A DNA stretch of 64,000 nucleotides from Hyposmocoma kahamanoa (GCF_003589595.1 NW_020654080.1:6026979-6090978); one strand, 5' to 3'; shown: positions 41,969-53,599, numbered from the stretch's first letter. Made by a program: numbers and translations. Notes: generated by a model not told the origin, from the sequence alone.

Positions 41969-44139
41969 ATGAAAATTATTTGCTTAAAATATGGTTTACA
42001 AAAGGTGGTACAAGTGTACACAATAAAACATTCGTCATATATTAGCGACAGTGGCATGCAAATCTAAGGTTATCTACATTTTGCTGTTAAACAATTCCTA
42101 TTAATTATTTAGATTGAGATATTATAATACCTAGTAAGTTATAGTTATGTCATGAAGATGTCAAATGTAACAATAATATAAAATAATGTATATTTTTTGT
42201 CAAATAAGTTAAGTGATCAAATTTATTGAAATTTATATGTTAAGAAATCTTTAATAGAACAGAATTTCTTATCTCTTAGCCATTACATCAGTATTCGTTT
42301 AAAAATCCAATATCCTTTTACACGTAGCCCCGCATTGTTTCTGGTTGTAACTTAATTTGGTATAACTATTATAAACTAATTTGTGTGGGCTCCTTACATT
42401 TATAATGTGTATGTACCGTGTATTTTTAAAATATTCTTTATCTACACACATATCATTAACTCACTATAATGTGTTCAAAAATCGCAAATTACGACCAGCA
42501 TAAAGGTAAACTGTTTTGTTAGAAATTAAAATAATTTGTTAGACCTCAATTCTAATATCAGTCGAGATGAAATTTTATTCGAAATGAAATGTCATATCGA
42601 ACGCCATGATAATTGGGGACGATTCTAGTTTGTCGCTGAATTAAAAATAAAAACTACGGTTGTGTGACATGCGTGAGAAAAGTTTTTATTTGCCGCCATT
42701 TCGCCAGTCGTAACATGCGGTTCCTGAACACATTACAGAGAGCTTATAATACACGTGTAGATAAAGCAGTGTATGTAACTGTACATACATATTTAGGCAT
42801 TAAAACACTCGTATGATATTTTTATGAAACTCTTCTGTCGGCCCGTTTCATAAACCCACGCTCTTATTTTACTGCCTTTCATTATGTAACAGTCACATAA
42901 ACTACTATACTATTCTTTACAAAACTAGATAGTTCAAAGATATCAGATTCTTGAAGTTAACCCAGTGTTATAATAGGCGTACGTCTGGCATGCCATGAAG
43001 TTAACTGTACTTCGGTAAGTATGTTTATTTTCAGGTTTGTTTCAATTAGTTAGAAACCTTACAAAAGTTCGTTCATTCACATATAATCTTTATTACTTTC
43101 TATAATGTGCACCGTGCCCACTGCTCTAGAAATAAAATTAATTTATGTTTATTTAGGTTTATTGAATAATAAACCGCCGTTTAAGTGCTACTAACCGCCA
43201 CATGTAATACCGCTGGTTCAACCGAATAATCGGGTACTATAAAAACAGGTGTTTTTATAGTACCCGATTATTCGGTTAATATTTTGATCGAGTAAAATAT
43301 TCAATAACTGCACCAATATGTCGTAGCATGGCAGAATATGTGTGGTAAACCTCCCCTTGACAATATTTAATTCAGTTGATAAATCAAAGGGTCGTATTCC
43401 AGAATTCTACTCAATGCTCAAGCCAGGACTTGAGCAGACTTCTTGAGAAAAGTGATTATTCAGAAGATGGCAATTTTTTCTATTTATTTTAATCTTATCG
43501 AGGTTGTTAATTTGGATGCATTAATAGATAAAAGTCAGCCAGGTGAAAAAGTGTATGAATATGAAGGAAATGTGATGTGAAATTAGCCTGCAACATTTGT
43601 ATATACAATGCATTGTTTGTACTTCTTTCTTCCTTCTTACTTTGTGCTTTAAGATACGAGTTTCACAAAGTAAGGTGACGACGTGATAAGCAATTTTTTT
43701 TAAATACTAATTTTCCAGCATTATGTCATCTTGTTAAAAATAGAAAATAAAGACTAATAATTCCCAAAAGGTACTTCACGGAAATCCTCACTATCGTATA
43801 AAGGACGTTCCAGTGAAATGTATTGCTATATGAAGCGGAATTCAGCAATAAAGTTTAATTTATATATTTCTGTCGTTTTGAAACGCTTTTATTATATTTT
43901 ATAGTCGTACGGCTACTGCTGTGGAGGTTTTGCAGAGAAAGATAAATGTAGCAATTTCCTGGAACATGAAGAAGTTGAATTTATTGATACAAGACGACTG
44001 TATAAGCCGTGATCATACCAGGAACTCATGAAATATCATAATGTTTTTATCTAATATCTCAGAGCTATATTATGTTTATGGCCCAAAATATTGACGTCAC
44101 AGTAATTTATAAACTTGATGATAGTCATAATTATTAATA
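41969..44139. other. no gene seen apart from the 43220 hairpin
   Basis: AT-rich throughout, with no other repeat recognised. Confidence 0.55.
43220..43277. repeat. perfect 27-bp hairpin, 4-nt loop
   Basis: Arms 43220-43246 and 43251-43277 are exact reverse complements (core CCGAATAATCGGGTACTATA). Confidence 0.9.
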
Positions 44140-44345
44140 CGAAGATCGAGCATTAAGAAAAATTGATTCGATCCGGTTGGATTGGAACCAGCACCTTCAG
44201 CATACCGCGCCTAACTCTCTCCCAACTGAGCTACGGAACGAACCAGCAGACGTTACGGATTTTTCTATGTGCTTGTTGCAGATGTTTGTTTTTGGTTTTT
44301 AACGACTTTTTTGCCGTAGCACCAAAGCTTTTCTTTAAACGAAAG
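44140..44345 (-). mobile_element. tRNA-derived SINE family E
   Basis: Minus strand: CCGTAGCTCAGTTGGGAGAG (A box), GGTTCCAATCCAACC (B box), ATGCTCGATCTTCG 3' part, with the GTGCTACGGCAAAAAAGTCG 5' region. The head resembles a real tRNA but cannot fold as a complete one with an intact acceptor stem and CCA end. Confidence 0.7.
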
Positions 44346-44420
44346 AAGCTTTTATAAAACTTTACTTGACAACCGGCAGAGTTGGTTTAATGGATGGTCT
44401 CATACACTCTTTCGTTGTTC

Positions 44421-44487
44421 AAAAGTCTTATCTAAGTCGAAACTAAGCAGCTTGAGGTGCATATTTTTGGACTTAGATAAGACTTTT
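44421..44487. repeat. 18-bp perfect inverted repeat, 31-nt spacer
   Basis: AAAAGTCTTATCTAAGTC at 44421-44438 and its reverse complement at 44470-44487. Confidence 0.88.
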
Positions 44488-44697
44488 ACTTTGACACATT
44501 TTTAGTACATTGTGGTGTACCTTGGTTGTTATATATGACTAACTCTACACTCTCACTTCTATAGCGCAAGGACGATCCGGGTGCATAACTATTCCGCCAA
44601 CGAAAAATATGTATTTTATCACAATTAATTATTATCATTTGAAGTGAATGATCATGGAAGTCTTCAAATCTATATTTTTATCACATTGGTTGTATAA

Positions 44698-45194
44698 ACA
44701 TAATAATAACTTATTATTAAACAAATATATATCGAAAAGCTGATTGATTTTGCTCTACTGCTGTAGAGTTCGTTTTGAAAGAGGTCGTCCAGGGAAGTTC
44801 TGCCACCAAGCAGTATAATGTAAGCATTACTGCGTTCCGGTTTTGAAGGGTAAGGGTACTAGTGAAATTACAGGCACATGGGACTTGTCAACTTATGTCT
44901 CAGGGTGACGGTGGCAGTGTCCCTGAGATCTTTGCGTTCTAAAGCTCTAAGTTCAATAATTAAATTATATATATATATATATATAATATTACATTAATTA
45001 ATTATAATATATAAAAATAATAATATTTTTTATGATATTAAGCGACAGGCACTGCCACCGTCACCCTGAGACATAAGTCCAATGTGCCTGTAATTTCACC
45101 AGCACCCTTACCCTTCAAAACTGTGTTAGTGGCAAATCTTCCCTGGACCTCTTTTACAATATATATTTTTAATAATAAGTTATTATTATTATTA
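44698..45194. repeat. 497-bp imperfect palindrome built on two family A copies
   Basis: Family A runs plus at 44757-44945 and minus at 45043-45157. The outer flanks are also mirrored: ATAATAATAACTTATTATTA with TATATAT at 44700-44732, and the reverse complement at 45157-45193. The centre is an AT-rich TA tract (about 44960-45030). Confidence 0.7.
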
Positions 45195-45659
45195 TGTCTA
45201 TTCACTCTCGCCTTGAAAAAAAAGTAGTTGCATAAAGCTAAATACACAATAAATCACAAATACAATAAAAAACAATGAGAACGTAACCTTACAAGATTCA
45301 AATCAGCAACTACTACGTAAGCAAAGTAAAATGGTGAATATTTGGCATTATACCAAATGGCAACTCAGTTAAGGAGGGTTCTGAGTATGTTAATGATTCC
45401 GCGTGTAACATTCTCGTACAGATAGCGGAAGCACAACTAAGGAAAATCGGTGACAAGTTCAGTCAGAGATTGTATTCTTAAGTTTTCTAAATATAAACAA
45501 GGCTTATGTTACATTGGTTGGTACTTGCAGATTTTCTTTGGTTCTTTAGTTTGATGGTTTACGATTACGAGGATGGTAACTGCAGATTATTCCTTTAAGT
45601 GATAAAGAGTCTTCTAATTATACTTTCTTATTTCTAATAATTTATTTTTTATTTATTTT

Positions 45660-45815
45660 TCACGACCTCAGTGGTTTAGTGGTTTGTATTGTGGGCACTA
45701 GATGAGGAGGTCCCGGGTACTATTCCCGGTATTTAATTAATTTGGGAAAGGAACTTTTCTAAATTAGCTCTGGTTTGGGTGTGCTGGGTAGTGCCCCAGA
45801 ATACTAAGTGCCGCA
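45660..45815 (+). mobile_element. tRNA-derived SINE family F
   Basis: ACGACCTCAGTGGTTTAGTG (A box region), GATGAGGAGGTCCCGGG, TACTATTCCCGG (B box), AAATTAGCTCTGGTTTGGGT. Confidence 0.65.
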
Positions 45816-45950
45816 GTTAATTACTGACAAAAACCGCATGCATTAATTGTAAACTCGTAATTAAGTAATAAGTAATTAAAATTTAACAGCAACCGCGTCA
45901 AATTATTGAATACCAAAAAAAAAATAGAAACGTAACACACCAACTTTTTT

Positions 45951-46092
45951 AACGCACGTACGCACGCACGCACGCACGCACGCACGCACGACAAAAGCCC
46001 GCCCGCCCGCCAGACCGACCACGCACGCAGGCACGCACGCACGCATGAACGCACGCATGCATGGTGTGCATGCACGCATACACGCATACACA
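45951..46092. repeat. CGCA tetranucleotide microsatellite
   Basis: Long ACGC/CGCA array, interrupted by GCCCGCCCGC and later drifting to CGCATACA. Confidence 0.88.
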
Positions 46093-46342
46093 CAAAATAA
46101 CAGATTTTAAGGATATATAATAATACATTATAAGGAATAAGGATGCAGTCTTATTATTTCTTTAGTTTAAGTTGGTTAGTTATATATATTTTACAACGTG
46201 TAGCGAAGCGGCGTGTCCGGACACAGGTTATGCGTAAAAGGAAGCTCCAGCCCCTATTGTTATTAAGATGCGAGTGCGTTTTAACAGAAGACAGACAGGT
46301 GTGATGGGGTGAAGGGATAACCTGGACAAGATAAGGTAATTA

Positions 46343-46535
46343 AATAATCTCAGTACAGAGTACTAAAAAACCGACCTAAAAAGTACGTGGAGTAACATAT
46401 AATTACCAAGTTTTATTGAAATCGGTTACCGGAAAGTGCGCAAACTCGGATTCATCTCCTAGTTCGCCACTATACGGGACTTGACACAGGAGATAATAAA
46501 AATCAGCTCTCACTACTCAAAGTATGTTGAGAGCG
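46343..46535 (-). mobile_element. family B 3' fragment
   Basis: AATCTCAGTACAGAGTACTA, AAACTCGGATTCATCTCCTA, CACTATACGGGACTTGACAC and CTCACTACTCAAAGTATGTT on the minus strand. Confidence 0.65.
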
Positions 46536-46659
46536 TAGAGGGAGAATAAAAAAAGAATAGAGAAGCTCGCGTATACTGAAAAGGGATACCAAGAGTACCT
46601 ATAAATTCTGGGTTGCCTACTTTTAAAATTTTACCCCGTTTAAGAAATTGAAATCAAAA

Positions 46660-46935
46660 TGAAGCCGTGGTAACCTAATGGTTTAACCTACTGCCTCCCA
46701 AGCTCTGAGTTTCTCGGAATTTGTGCGAAATTTAATTTAAAATTTATCATGAGCTTTTCGGTGAAGGAAAATATCGTGATGAAACGTTGAAGAAGGCTCA
46801 AAGTCATCGGAAAATATGTGCAGTCCCCAACCCTCATTGAGCCAGTGTGGTGGACTGTCGCCTAAGCACTCGCCTGAGAGGAGACCCGTGCCCAGCAGTA
46901 GGACGTATAAATGAATTCATGATAATGATGAAATC
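46660..46935 (+). mobile_element. SINE family H
   Basis: GCCGTGGTAACCTAATGGTT, CATGAGCTTTTCGGTGAAGG, AAAATATCGTGATGAAAC, AGTGTGGTGGACTG and GGAGACCCGTGCCCAGCAGT, a widespread lepidopteran repeat, ending in GATAATGATGA. Confidence 0.68.
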
Positions 46936-46939
46936 TGCC

Positions 46940-47969
46940 GAGTCTAAGGAGGGAGAATCCGCCAGACCACATTTAGCTTGGTTGAGTTTTAGTAACCAAA
47001 TAAAACAATTATGACAAATCATTACTTTTTTATTGGCCCTTGAACAGCATTAACTTAGTATACATATTTCGAACTTTTTCTTGTTTGCCGATAACTTTTT
47101 TACAGTGTAGTGCATCCGTAACAGGTAGGATGACGATGTAAGGAGATCACATCGTCACACACTTAAAACCAACTGACAATTATTTATTTGAAATCAGTTA
47201 ATCCTCACGCAAGGTAGCAAAATAACAAGCGTTGAAAAAAGAACACTGAAAAAGTATTAAAAAAATTAATATCTAAAATGACCCATAAACTGGGGAAAAG
47301 TTAGTGGCAAAAGCACGATATCCCTAACATCAGCTTAAGCCTGTCTAATTTGATTTATACGTTATTTATTTGATCTCTCTTTCTCGCGTATCATAACCAC
47401 TGCTAGTAGAAACGAGATGGACATATTTGACAAAAGTAAGATTATTTTCCTTATTTTAGGAGGTTTATACGATGCAAACAAAAATCTTTCAATCAAGAAA
47501 AATACTTCAAATATCATCTAAAATACATGAAATCGTAATATTCCAGGCTTGTAAGAGTATTTCACTAGTAATCCATACAAGAAAATTCATTGATTGTAAT
47601 GAAAAATTAAAAATTACTTGTGAATGGTTATGTTGGGAATTTTTCGTACCGTACGACTTTTACAGCCTAAAATATAACAATGCACCATTATTGTGAGCTG
47701 CAATAATTGTCAATTACTACAAAGGAACAGTTAGTAACTTTGTAAAACACTTCTTAAAAGCACAAACACATAAAATTTATGCACATTAAACACTCGGAAG
47801 GATTTGCTGGACTCAAGGAGTGTTGAGTCATACAACCAAAACCCCATACGTAGAAAGTGACATAATATTGTTTTCTCGTTTACTCTGATATGTCTGTGCA
47901 TAAATCTATCTCGCTTATACGGTTTTTATTATTTACAGAGCTCCTCTACCCAATTCTCCCTCTACGATT
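46940..47969. other. no gene seen
   Basis: AT-rich, apart from the small TGACGATGT hairpin at 47131-47157. Confidence 0.55.
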
Positions 47970-48276
47970 GAGAGAGAAAAACGCCTTGAATTAAAGACTA
48001 GCAAAATCAACCATTAAAATAATTGCTCATTATACTAAAATTTAGGCGCTATTTATAAACATGAATCTTTATGCGTGAACAGCCACCCTTAGAGGTGGAT
48101 GATTTTCTTCAAAATTGAATGGGAAAATTATGGAGGTACCCTCTTTCCAAACTCTTTCTAAAACAAGAATCATGAAAATTGGTTCACAAATACCGGAGTT
48201 ATCGCGTAACATACATACAAAAAAAGAACTTACAGTCGAATTGCGAACCTCCTCCTTTTTGAAGTCGGTTAAAAAA
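47970..48276 (-). mobile_element. family B 5' part
   Basis: GAGAGAGAAAAACGCCTTGA, AGCCACCCTTAGAGGTGGAT, CACAAATACCGGAGTTATCG and GAAGTCGGTTAAAAA. The 3' third is absent. Confidence 0.65.
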
Positions 48277-48694
48277 GAGTATAATACAAATAAGACTACG
48301 ATCACGAAGTATAGTTCAACCTTTTTAGTACAACCTACTAAAAAGGCGGTTCATATAAGATTATAAAATAATAAGGTACTCATACATGTCACACCTATAT
48401 CAACACTTGGTATAATAATTTATAATAACACAGTGAGCTTTGTATAATCAATGAATATCTCCTTAATTTCTATCATAACATACCTAACATAAGTAAGTAC
48501 TACTTGCAAAGTTCATTCAAAACTGGCGCGTGTAATAATAACCTTGCACAACGCCAGGAGTTAACCTTCGGGACTAATTACGCTAAAACGTTCTATTTAA
48601 AAATTAATTTACCCAGCAAATAGGCGACCGCTTTAAATAGCTTCAGCTGCTTTAATATTTTGCACCTTTGTGAAGTCTTTTATATTTTTAGTAA

Positions 48695-49295
48695 CTGTGA
48701 AAGAATTCGTCCTGGGAAGTACTGCCACCTTACCTATTTCTGCCGCCAAGTAGTAAATATTTAGTAAGCATTACCGCGTTCCGGTTTAGAAGGGTAAGGG
48801 TGCTGGGGAAATTACTGGCACATGGGACTTGTAAACTTATATTTTATAAATAGCGCCTAATTTTAATTTAGGAGCAATTACTTTAATGGTTGATTTTGCT
48901 ATTTCTCCAATTCAAGGCGTTTTTCTCTCAATATATGTACTTTGAGTAGTGAGAACCGATTTTTATTATCTCCAGTGTCAAGTCCTGTATAGTGGCGAAC
49001 TAGGGGATATTTCAATAAAACTTAGCAAATAGACGTAATTCCACGTACATTTGAGGTCGGTTTTTTTAATACTCTGTACTGATCATTATAAATTACTAAC
49101 TACTTTATATGAAATAAGATAGGCATTATTATGATACTATGTGCCGGGACGAACACGTCTTTTACACGCCTGTTCATAACACACAACAACACAAGTCCCA
49201 TACCCTTCAAACACGAAATGCAATAATGCTCAAAATACTGCTTGGCGGCAGAAATAAGTAAGGTGGCAATACTTCCCTGGACGAACCGTTGAAAA
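48695..49295. repeat. family A (+), truncated family B (+), family A (-) composite
   Basis: Plus family A at 48695-48840 ends at TGGGACTTGTAAACTTATA and passes without a gap into the 3' half of family B (TTATAAATAGCGCCTAA, about 48843-49085). A minus family A fragment follows at 49145-49295 (CTGCTTGGCGGCAGAAATAA, ACTTCCCTGGACGAACC). Confidence 0.65.
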
Positions 49296-49369
49296 AGTTA
49301 TCAACTGGTTTCGTAAGTTAAATTTTAAGGAGTAACCAGGAGCAATGCAGATTGAATAATTATAAATGC

Positions 49370-49550
49370 TAAGATCGAACACTCAGAAAAAATTCCTGCG
49401 ATCCGGCCGGATTCGAACCGACAGCTTCTAGCATACCGTGGCAGACGCCATACCAACTAAGCCACGGAAAGAAACCAGCGTACCTCACGAATTTTTCTAT
49501 TTGTTTGTTGTCGTGTCTTTGTATTTGGTTTTTCAACGAAAGAAGCACAC
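49370..49550 (-). mobile_element. tRNA-derived SINE family E
   Basis: Minus strand: CCGTGGCTTAGTTGGTATGG (A box), GGTTCGAATCCGGCC (B box), CTGAGTGTTCGATCTTAGCA. Confidence 0.7.
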
Positions 49551-49957
49551 CACGTAACCAAACCTGACCACGCGCCGCAGGACGAGCGACAACGGCTCGT
49601 TAATAATAAAGATCACACGTCAGTTACAATAAAAATATCATTTATTAATTTCGTAAACGGATTGTTTTTTTTTTCCCCCAACACATTGTCTAAGAAAATG
49701 AAACACCTCATATATCCACGATTTATAAGACACCTGGTAATTCATCATCATCTGTCTCCTAATAGGGGTCAAAGATAACAGAATAAAATCCGTAAATTGA
49801 TAGCCTTCCTACATTCATAAACTTTTTATGATACGTGTGCCCAAACTGAATACGATGTGTTTTAAATTATTATTATTTTACATTACTTTCAAAAAACGAA
49901 CACGGAAAGTTTGGCATTTATAGACCATGCGACTTTTCAGCCAAAGTAAGTGTGATA

Positions 49958-50398
49958 ATAATCTCAGTGCAGAGTACTAAAAAAACCGACCACATAAGTA
50001 CGTGGAATCACATCTATTTGCTAAGTTTTATTGAAATATCCTTAAATTCACCACTATACAGGACTTGACACTGGAGATAATAAAAATTGGTTCTCACTAC
50101 TCAAAGAATATTGAGAGAGAAACGCCTAGAATTGGAGAAATAGCAAAATCAACCATTAAAATAATTGCTCCTTTAGAAAATTTAGGCGCTATTTATAAAA
50201 ATGAATCTTCATGTGTGAACAGCCACCCTTAGAGGTGGATGATTTCCTTCAAAATTAAATGGGACTACTATAGAAGTACCCCCTTTCCAACAAAAAAAGA
50301 ATCATGAATACCGGTTCACAAATACCGGAGGTATCGCGTAACATACATACAAAAAAAAACACAGTCGAATTGAGAACCTCTGTTAAAAATTCATTACT
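49958..50398 (-). mobile_element. family B copy, terminal deletion
   Basis: AATCTCAGTGCAGAGTACTA through AATTTAGGCGCTATTTATAA and GAGGTATCGCGTAACATACA to GAGAACCTCTGTTAAAAA. The CCGACTTC terminus has lost about 15 bases. It lies in the larger repeat shared with 20038-20760. Confidence 0.68.
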
Positions 50399-50479
50399 AT
50401 CCGGTGCTCAATACTTTAAAAAAAAGAAATTCAGACAACCAACTGCCATAGTGTTCGTAATTACATGGTAATTACGAGC

Positions 50480-50707
50480 CATTGACTTACAAATAAATGG
50501 ACGACGGGTCTAATACAAAAACCACGAAAAAACTGTCCCAAGTCAACCTATTCCAAATTTAAATTGTTATGTCATCGCAGTATCGCGCTGTACGTAGAAC
50601 AAATGAAGACTAAAGCGTAGTATCGCGCTCTGTATACGATTTTAGCGCCTTACAAGTGCGGACACTTTTTAGCGCGGACCCGACGTCTATATAATTGTAA
50701 GTCAATG
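50480..50707. mobile_element. hAT-like MITE, family C, copy 2
   Basis: Same family as 11600-11885: ends CATTGACTTACAA and TTGTAAGTCAATG, flanked by 8-bp duplications TTACGAGC (50472-50479 and 50708-50715). The paralogous repeat near 20665-20690 lacks the insertion and represents an empty site. Length 228 bp. Confidence 0.88.
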
Positions 50708-51284
50708 TTACGAGCATTAAAAATACCTGCTTGTACCGCTTACTTCAAAAAAGGCGGTAAAATAAACTAAAGTGCTGTGGTATTCTTTCCTGTGCTTTCA
50801 TCTTTTTTGTATTTTAGTTGCAAAAATGAGTCCTTATATAATTATCTTTCTTTTATTAATTACGAAAATAAGTAATGGATACACATTCAACCACATCACC
50901 AGAAATTCAGCAGGCTGCTATATATTAATGTGGTTGGAAAAACAATACAAATTTCTTTTTTAGAAATTATCCTAACATTTATTTATTTTATTCTCTTTAG
51001 ACTCACTCACTACTATTTGAGAAAAGTACTAGACATGCCTTGGCCAGAACGGGGATTGCTAGACTCGTGTTAAAACAAGACCGAGCGCCAGCTAACTCAC
51101 ACATGTTCGGCTAACCCTTACTTCTTGGCCTCTGCAATCTCCGCCTCTGTACTATACGTTTATAAAATAACACTATTTCTAATTTCTAAATGCTTTTCTT
51201 GTACTAAAATATGTATAATAATTATTTTCATTGTTTTCATTATAATCAAACTGTAAAAAAAACTTGTTTATTTTATTTTTTGAA

Positions 51285-51510
51285 GCCCTCGGTAGTCGAG
51301 GACACCAGTTTTCACGTTATCAATGTCGACATCTCTGAGGCCCAGGGTTCGATCCCCGGCCGTCTCACCGTCTCAATGTAGATAAACTTTCTATGTCTCT
51401 GGTCTGGGTGTTTGTGTTAGCATCGTCGTTTTCGATTTTCATAACACAAGTGCTTTTTAGTTACCTCACAACTACAGGTTGAGATGAGAGCAACGTGTGT
51501 GATTTTTTTT
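51285..51510 (+). mobile_element. tRNA-derived SINE family G
   Basis: GGTAGTCGAGGACACCAG (A box region), GGGTTCGATCCCCGGCC (B box), TCAATGTAGATAAACTTTCT, CTGGTCTGGGTGTTTGTG and CATAACACAAGTGCTTTTTA. A very common lepidopteran SINE layout. Confidence 0.68.
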
Positions 51511-51667
51511 TTTTAATTTATACTACCAGCCTATTCATTTATAACATTACATTACATTTTGTGCGAAAATTTTAACACAGCAATGTGGGCGAGAAGCAAA
51601 TCGTTAGATTCGTAATAAACATAATTATGTTCAGAAGATCCTGTAAAATGTACTGAACAAATGAAAT

Positions 51668-51850
51668 TTACCCTGTTTTATAATGGAGGCCTTGGGCAAG
51701 CAAACGAGAGTCCCGGATTCAAATCCCGATGGAATAATTTAATAAACGACTTTTCTACTTTGACTCAGATCTTGGTGCTCGAAGTAGAGCCTTAGATTTA
51801 TCGCAACAAGTGATACTTACGGAAATTCCTTTGTTTGAGATATTTTTTTC
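51668..51850 (+). mobile_element. probable SINE, tRNA-like head
   Basis: GGAGGCCTTGGGCAAGCAAA, GTCCCGGATTCAAATCCCGA (B box like), then ACTCAGATCTTGGTGCTCGA. It may belong to the F group, but is diverged. Confidence 0.4.
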
Positions 51851-52004
51851 GACTATTCTTTTTTTACTCTTTCTTATTTCTTTTTCATTTGTATATATAT
51901 ATATTTCTATTTATTATAATTGTTATTGTTTTATAGTTTATTATAGCAGTCTTCGTCACACTACCCAGTGATATAAGTCTGACGACACAAAAGCGTATTT
52001 TAAC

Positions 52005-52450
52005 AAACTTATAAAAAGGAGGTGGTTCCCAATTAAATTTTTATGATATGTTACACGATTTTACCGACATCGATTCGTTGATTCTTTTTTTACTAGAAAG
52101 GGAATACCTCCATAGTGTTTCCATTTAATTTTGAAGAAAATCATGCACCTCTAAGCGTGGCTGTTCACGCATGAAGATTCATTTTTATAAATAGCGCCTG
52201 AATTTTATTATAAGCAGCAATTATTTTAATGGTTGATTTTGCTATTCTCCAATTCAAGGCGTTTTTTCTCTCTCAAGTAGTGAGAACCGATTTTTATTAT
52301 CTCCTGTGTCAAGTCCCATATAGTGGCGAACTAGGGGATGAATCCGGATTTGCGTCTTTCCGGTAACCGATTTCAATAAAACTTCGTAATTATATGTAAT
52401 TCCACGTACTTTTGAGGTCGGTTTTTTTATTACTCTGTACTGAGATTATT
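52005..52450 (+). mobile_element. family B copy, full length, diverged 5' end
   Basis: AAACTTATAAAAAGGAGGTG, GTTGATTCTTTTTTTACTAG, GAAGATTCATTTTTATAAAT, GGGATGAATCCGGATTTGCG and TTATTACTCTGTACTGAGAT. Confidence 0.68.
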
Positions 52451-52594
52451 TTATAATATAGTTTTAATTAATGACATTAGATAATCTTAATAATTTCATA
52501 ACAATTTAGTTTCATCTGTGGTTATAAACTTGAGTTGAAGGCGGTAAAATTTAAATCCTCCAAAACTGGAGCTTATATAATATACAAACTTGAT

Positions 52595-52745
52595 CTGTAG
52601 GGCGAGCATGATAGGTCGTGACATGGTCGTGACTTGTACGAGAGCGACAAAGAAGCGCGAGATATTGCTTTTAACTATAGGAGTAAAGCAGTATACCGCG
52701 CTTTATGTCGCTCACGCCCAAGTCGCGCCCAATCATGCTAGGCCT
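52595..52745. mobile_element. foldback element
   Basis: GGGCGAGCATGATAGGTCGT to GAGCGACAAAGAAGCGCGAG is mirrored by CGCGCTTTATGTCGCTCACG to CGCGCCCAATCATGCTAGGC, an imperfect inverted repeat of about 60 bp per arm. The 76-codon frame across it is a by-product. Confidence 0.5.
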
Positions 52746-52984
52746 CTAGGTAACTTATTTCACCAATGGAGAGATAGGCTCAAGACACTTTCAGCGAACA
52801 GAAAACTTAAAATCCGCTGAAAGAACACCACGACAAACATCGTGTCTACGAAGATCTGTCAAAGATATACTAAAATATAGCCATCATGCTACGGGACAAG
52901 ACGATTTGTATTTAAATTTTTATTGAATTGCTATTCGATTATTTTTTTATGCGAAATTACTCCACTAGTTTGTTATAACTGTTA

Positions 52985-53225
52985 ATATAAAGATCTTACA
53001 CTCAGAAAAAATTCCTTCAATCCGGCCGGATTCGAATCGATGTCTTCTAGCCAAATACAAAGACACGATAACAAAACACATAAAAAAATTCGTGAGGTCC
53101 GCTGGTTCGTTCCGTGGCATAGTTGGTACAGCGCCTGACACGGTATGCCAGAAGACGTTGTTGGTTCGAATTCGGCCGGATCAAAGGATTTTTTTTCTGA
53201 GTATTCGGTCTTTGTATTAATAGTA
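52985..53225. mobile_element. two SINE family E copies head to head
   Basis: A minus 3' half (52985-53053; TCCGGCCGGATTCGAAT) meets a plus copy (53054-53225; CGTGGCATAGTTGGTACAGC, GGTTCGAATTCGGCC, GGTCTTTGTATTAATAGT). The pair can form a long hairpin. Confidence 0.72.
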
Positions 53226-53244
53226 AAGACAGTTTGTCTTAGTT

Positions 53245-53485
53245 TAACATTCGTGCGTCTGGTGGTAAGCGACACGTCTATCCGTAACAGTTGCAGTGCC
53301 ACTCAGAGCTTTAAATCGCAAAGATCTGAGAGGCTCTGCCACTGCGACCGTCACTGCGTCGTATAAAGTCCCATGTGGCTGTAATTTCATCAGCACGGTT
53401 CATCAGCACCCTTCCAAACCAGAACGCAGTAATGCTCATATTACCCCTGGACGAACTCTTTCCCGGGGAGCTCTACTGCTACTAT
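53245..53485 (-). repeat. family A copy
   Basis: GTAAGCGACACGTCTATCCG, AAATCGCAAAGATCTGAGAG, CCCATGTGGCTGTAATTTCA, a short duplication of CATCAGCAC, then CTGGACGAACTCTTTCCCG and AGCTCTACTGCTACTAT. A 15-bp tandem duplication (GCACGGTTCATCAGC) is internal. Confidence 0.65.
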
Positions 53486-53538
53486 TACTTCATTTGTGCA
53501 ATATACGGTCTCTCTGATATTGAACAAACGAAGCGAAG

Positions 53539-53599
53539 TATTCGTACCTGAGTCAAAGAACATATATATGGTATATGTTCTTTGACCCAGGTACGAATA
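53539..53599. repeat. 28-bp hairpin with one mismatch, 5-nt loop
   Basis: Arms 53539-53566 and 53572-53599 (core GTCAAAGAACATATA) pair except at one A/C position. Confidence 0.88.

Larger units (their letters stand above)
49884..50790 (+). repeat. larger repeat unit containing family B and a hAT-like MITE (unit 2)
   Basis: CATTACTTTCAAAAAACGAA at the left and AAAAAAGGCGGTAAAATAAA at the right match unit 1 (20038-20760). The copy differs by the MITE at 50480-50707 and by an insertion of about 40 bases before it. Confidence 0.5.

Noticed and set aside
44216..44240. Genuine tRNA gene
   Set aside because: A and B boxes are present, but the head cannot form a full cloverleaf with acceptor stem, and the segment belongs to a repeated SINE.
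45821..46093. Cys/Arg/Ala-rich ORFs
   Set aside because: Direct translation of the CGCA microsatellite.
52590..52820. 76-codon ORF as a gene
   Set aside because: It lies across an imperfect inverted repeat and shows no recognised similarity.
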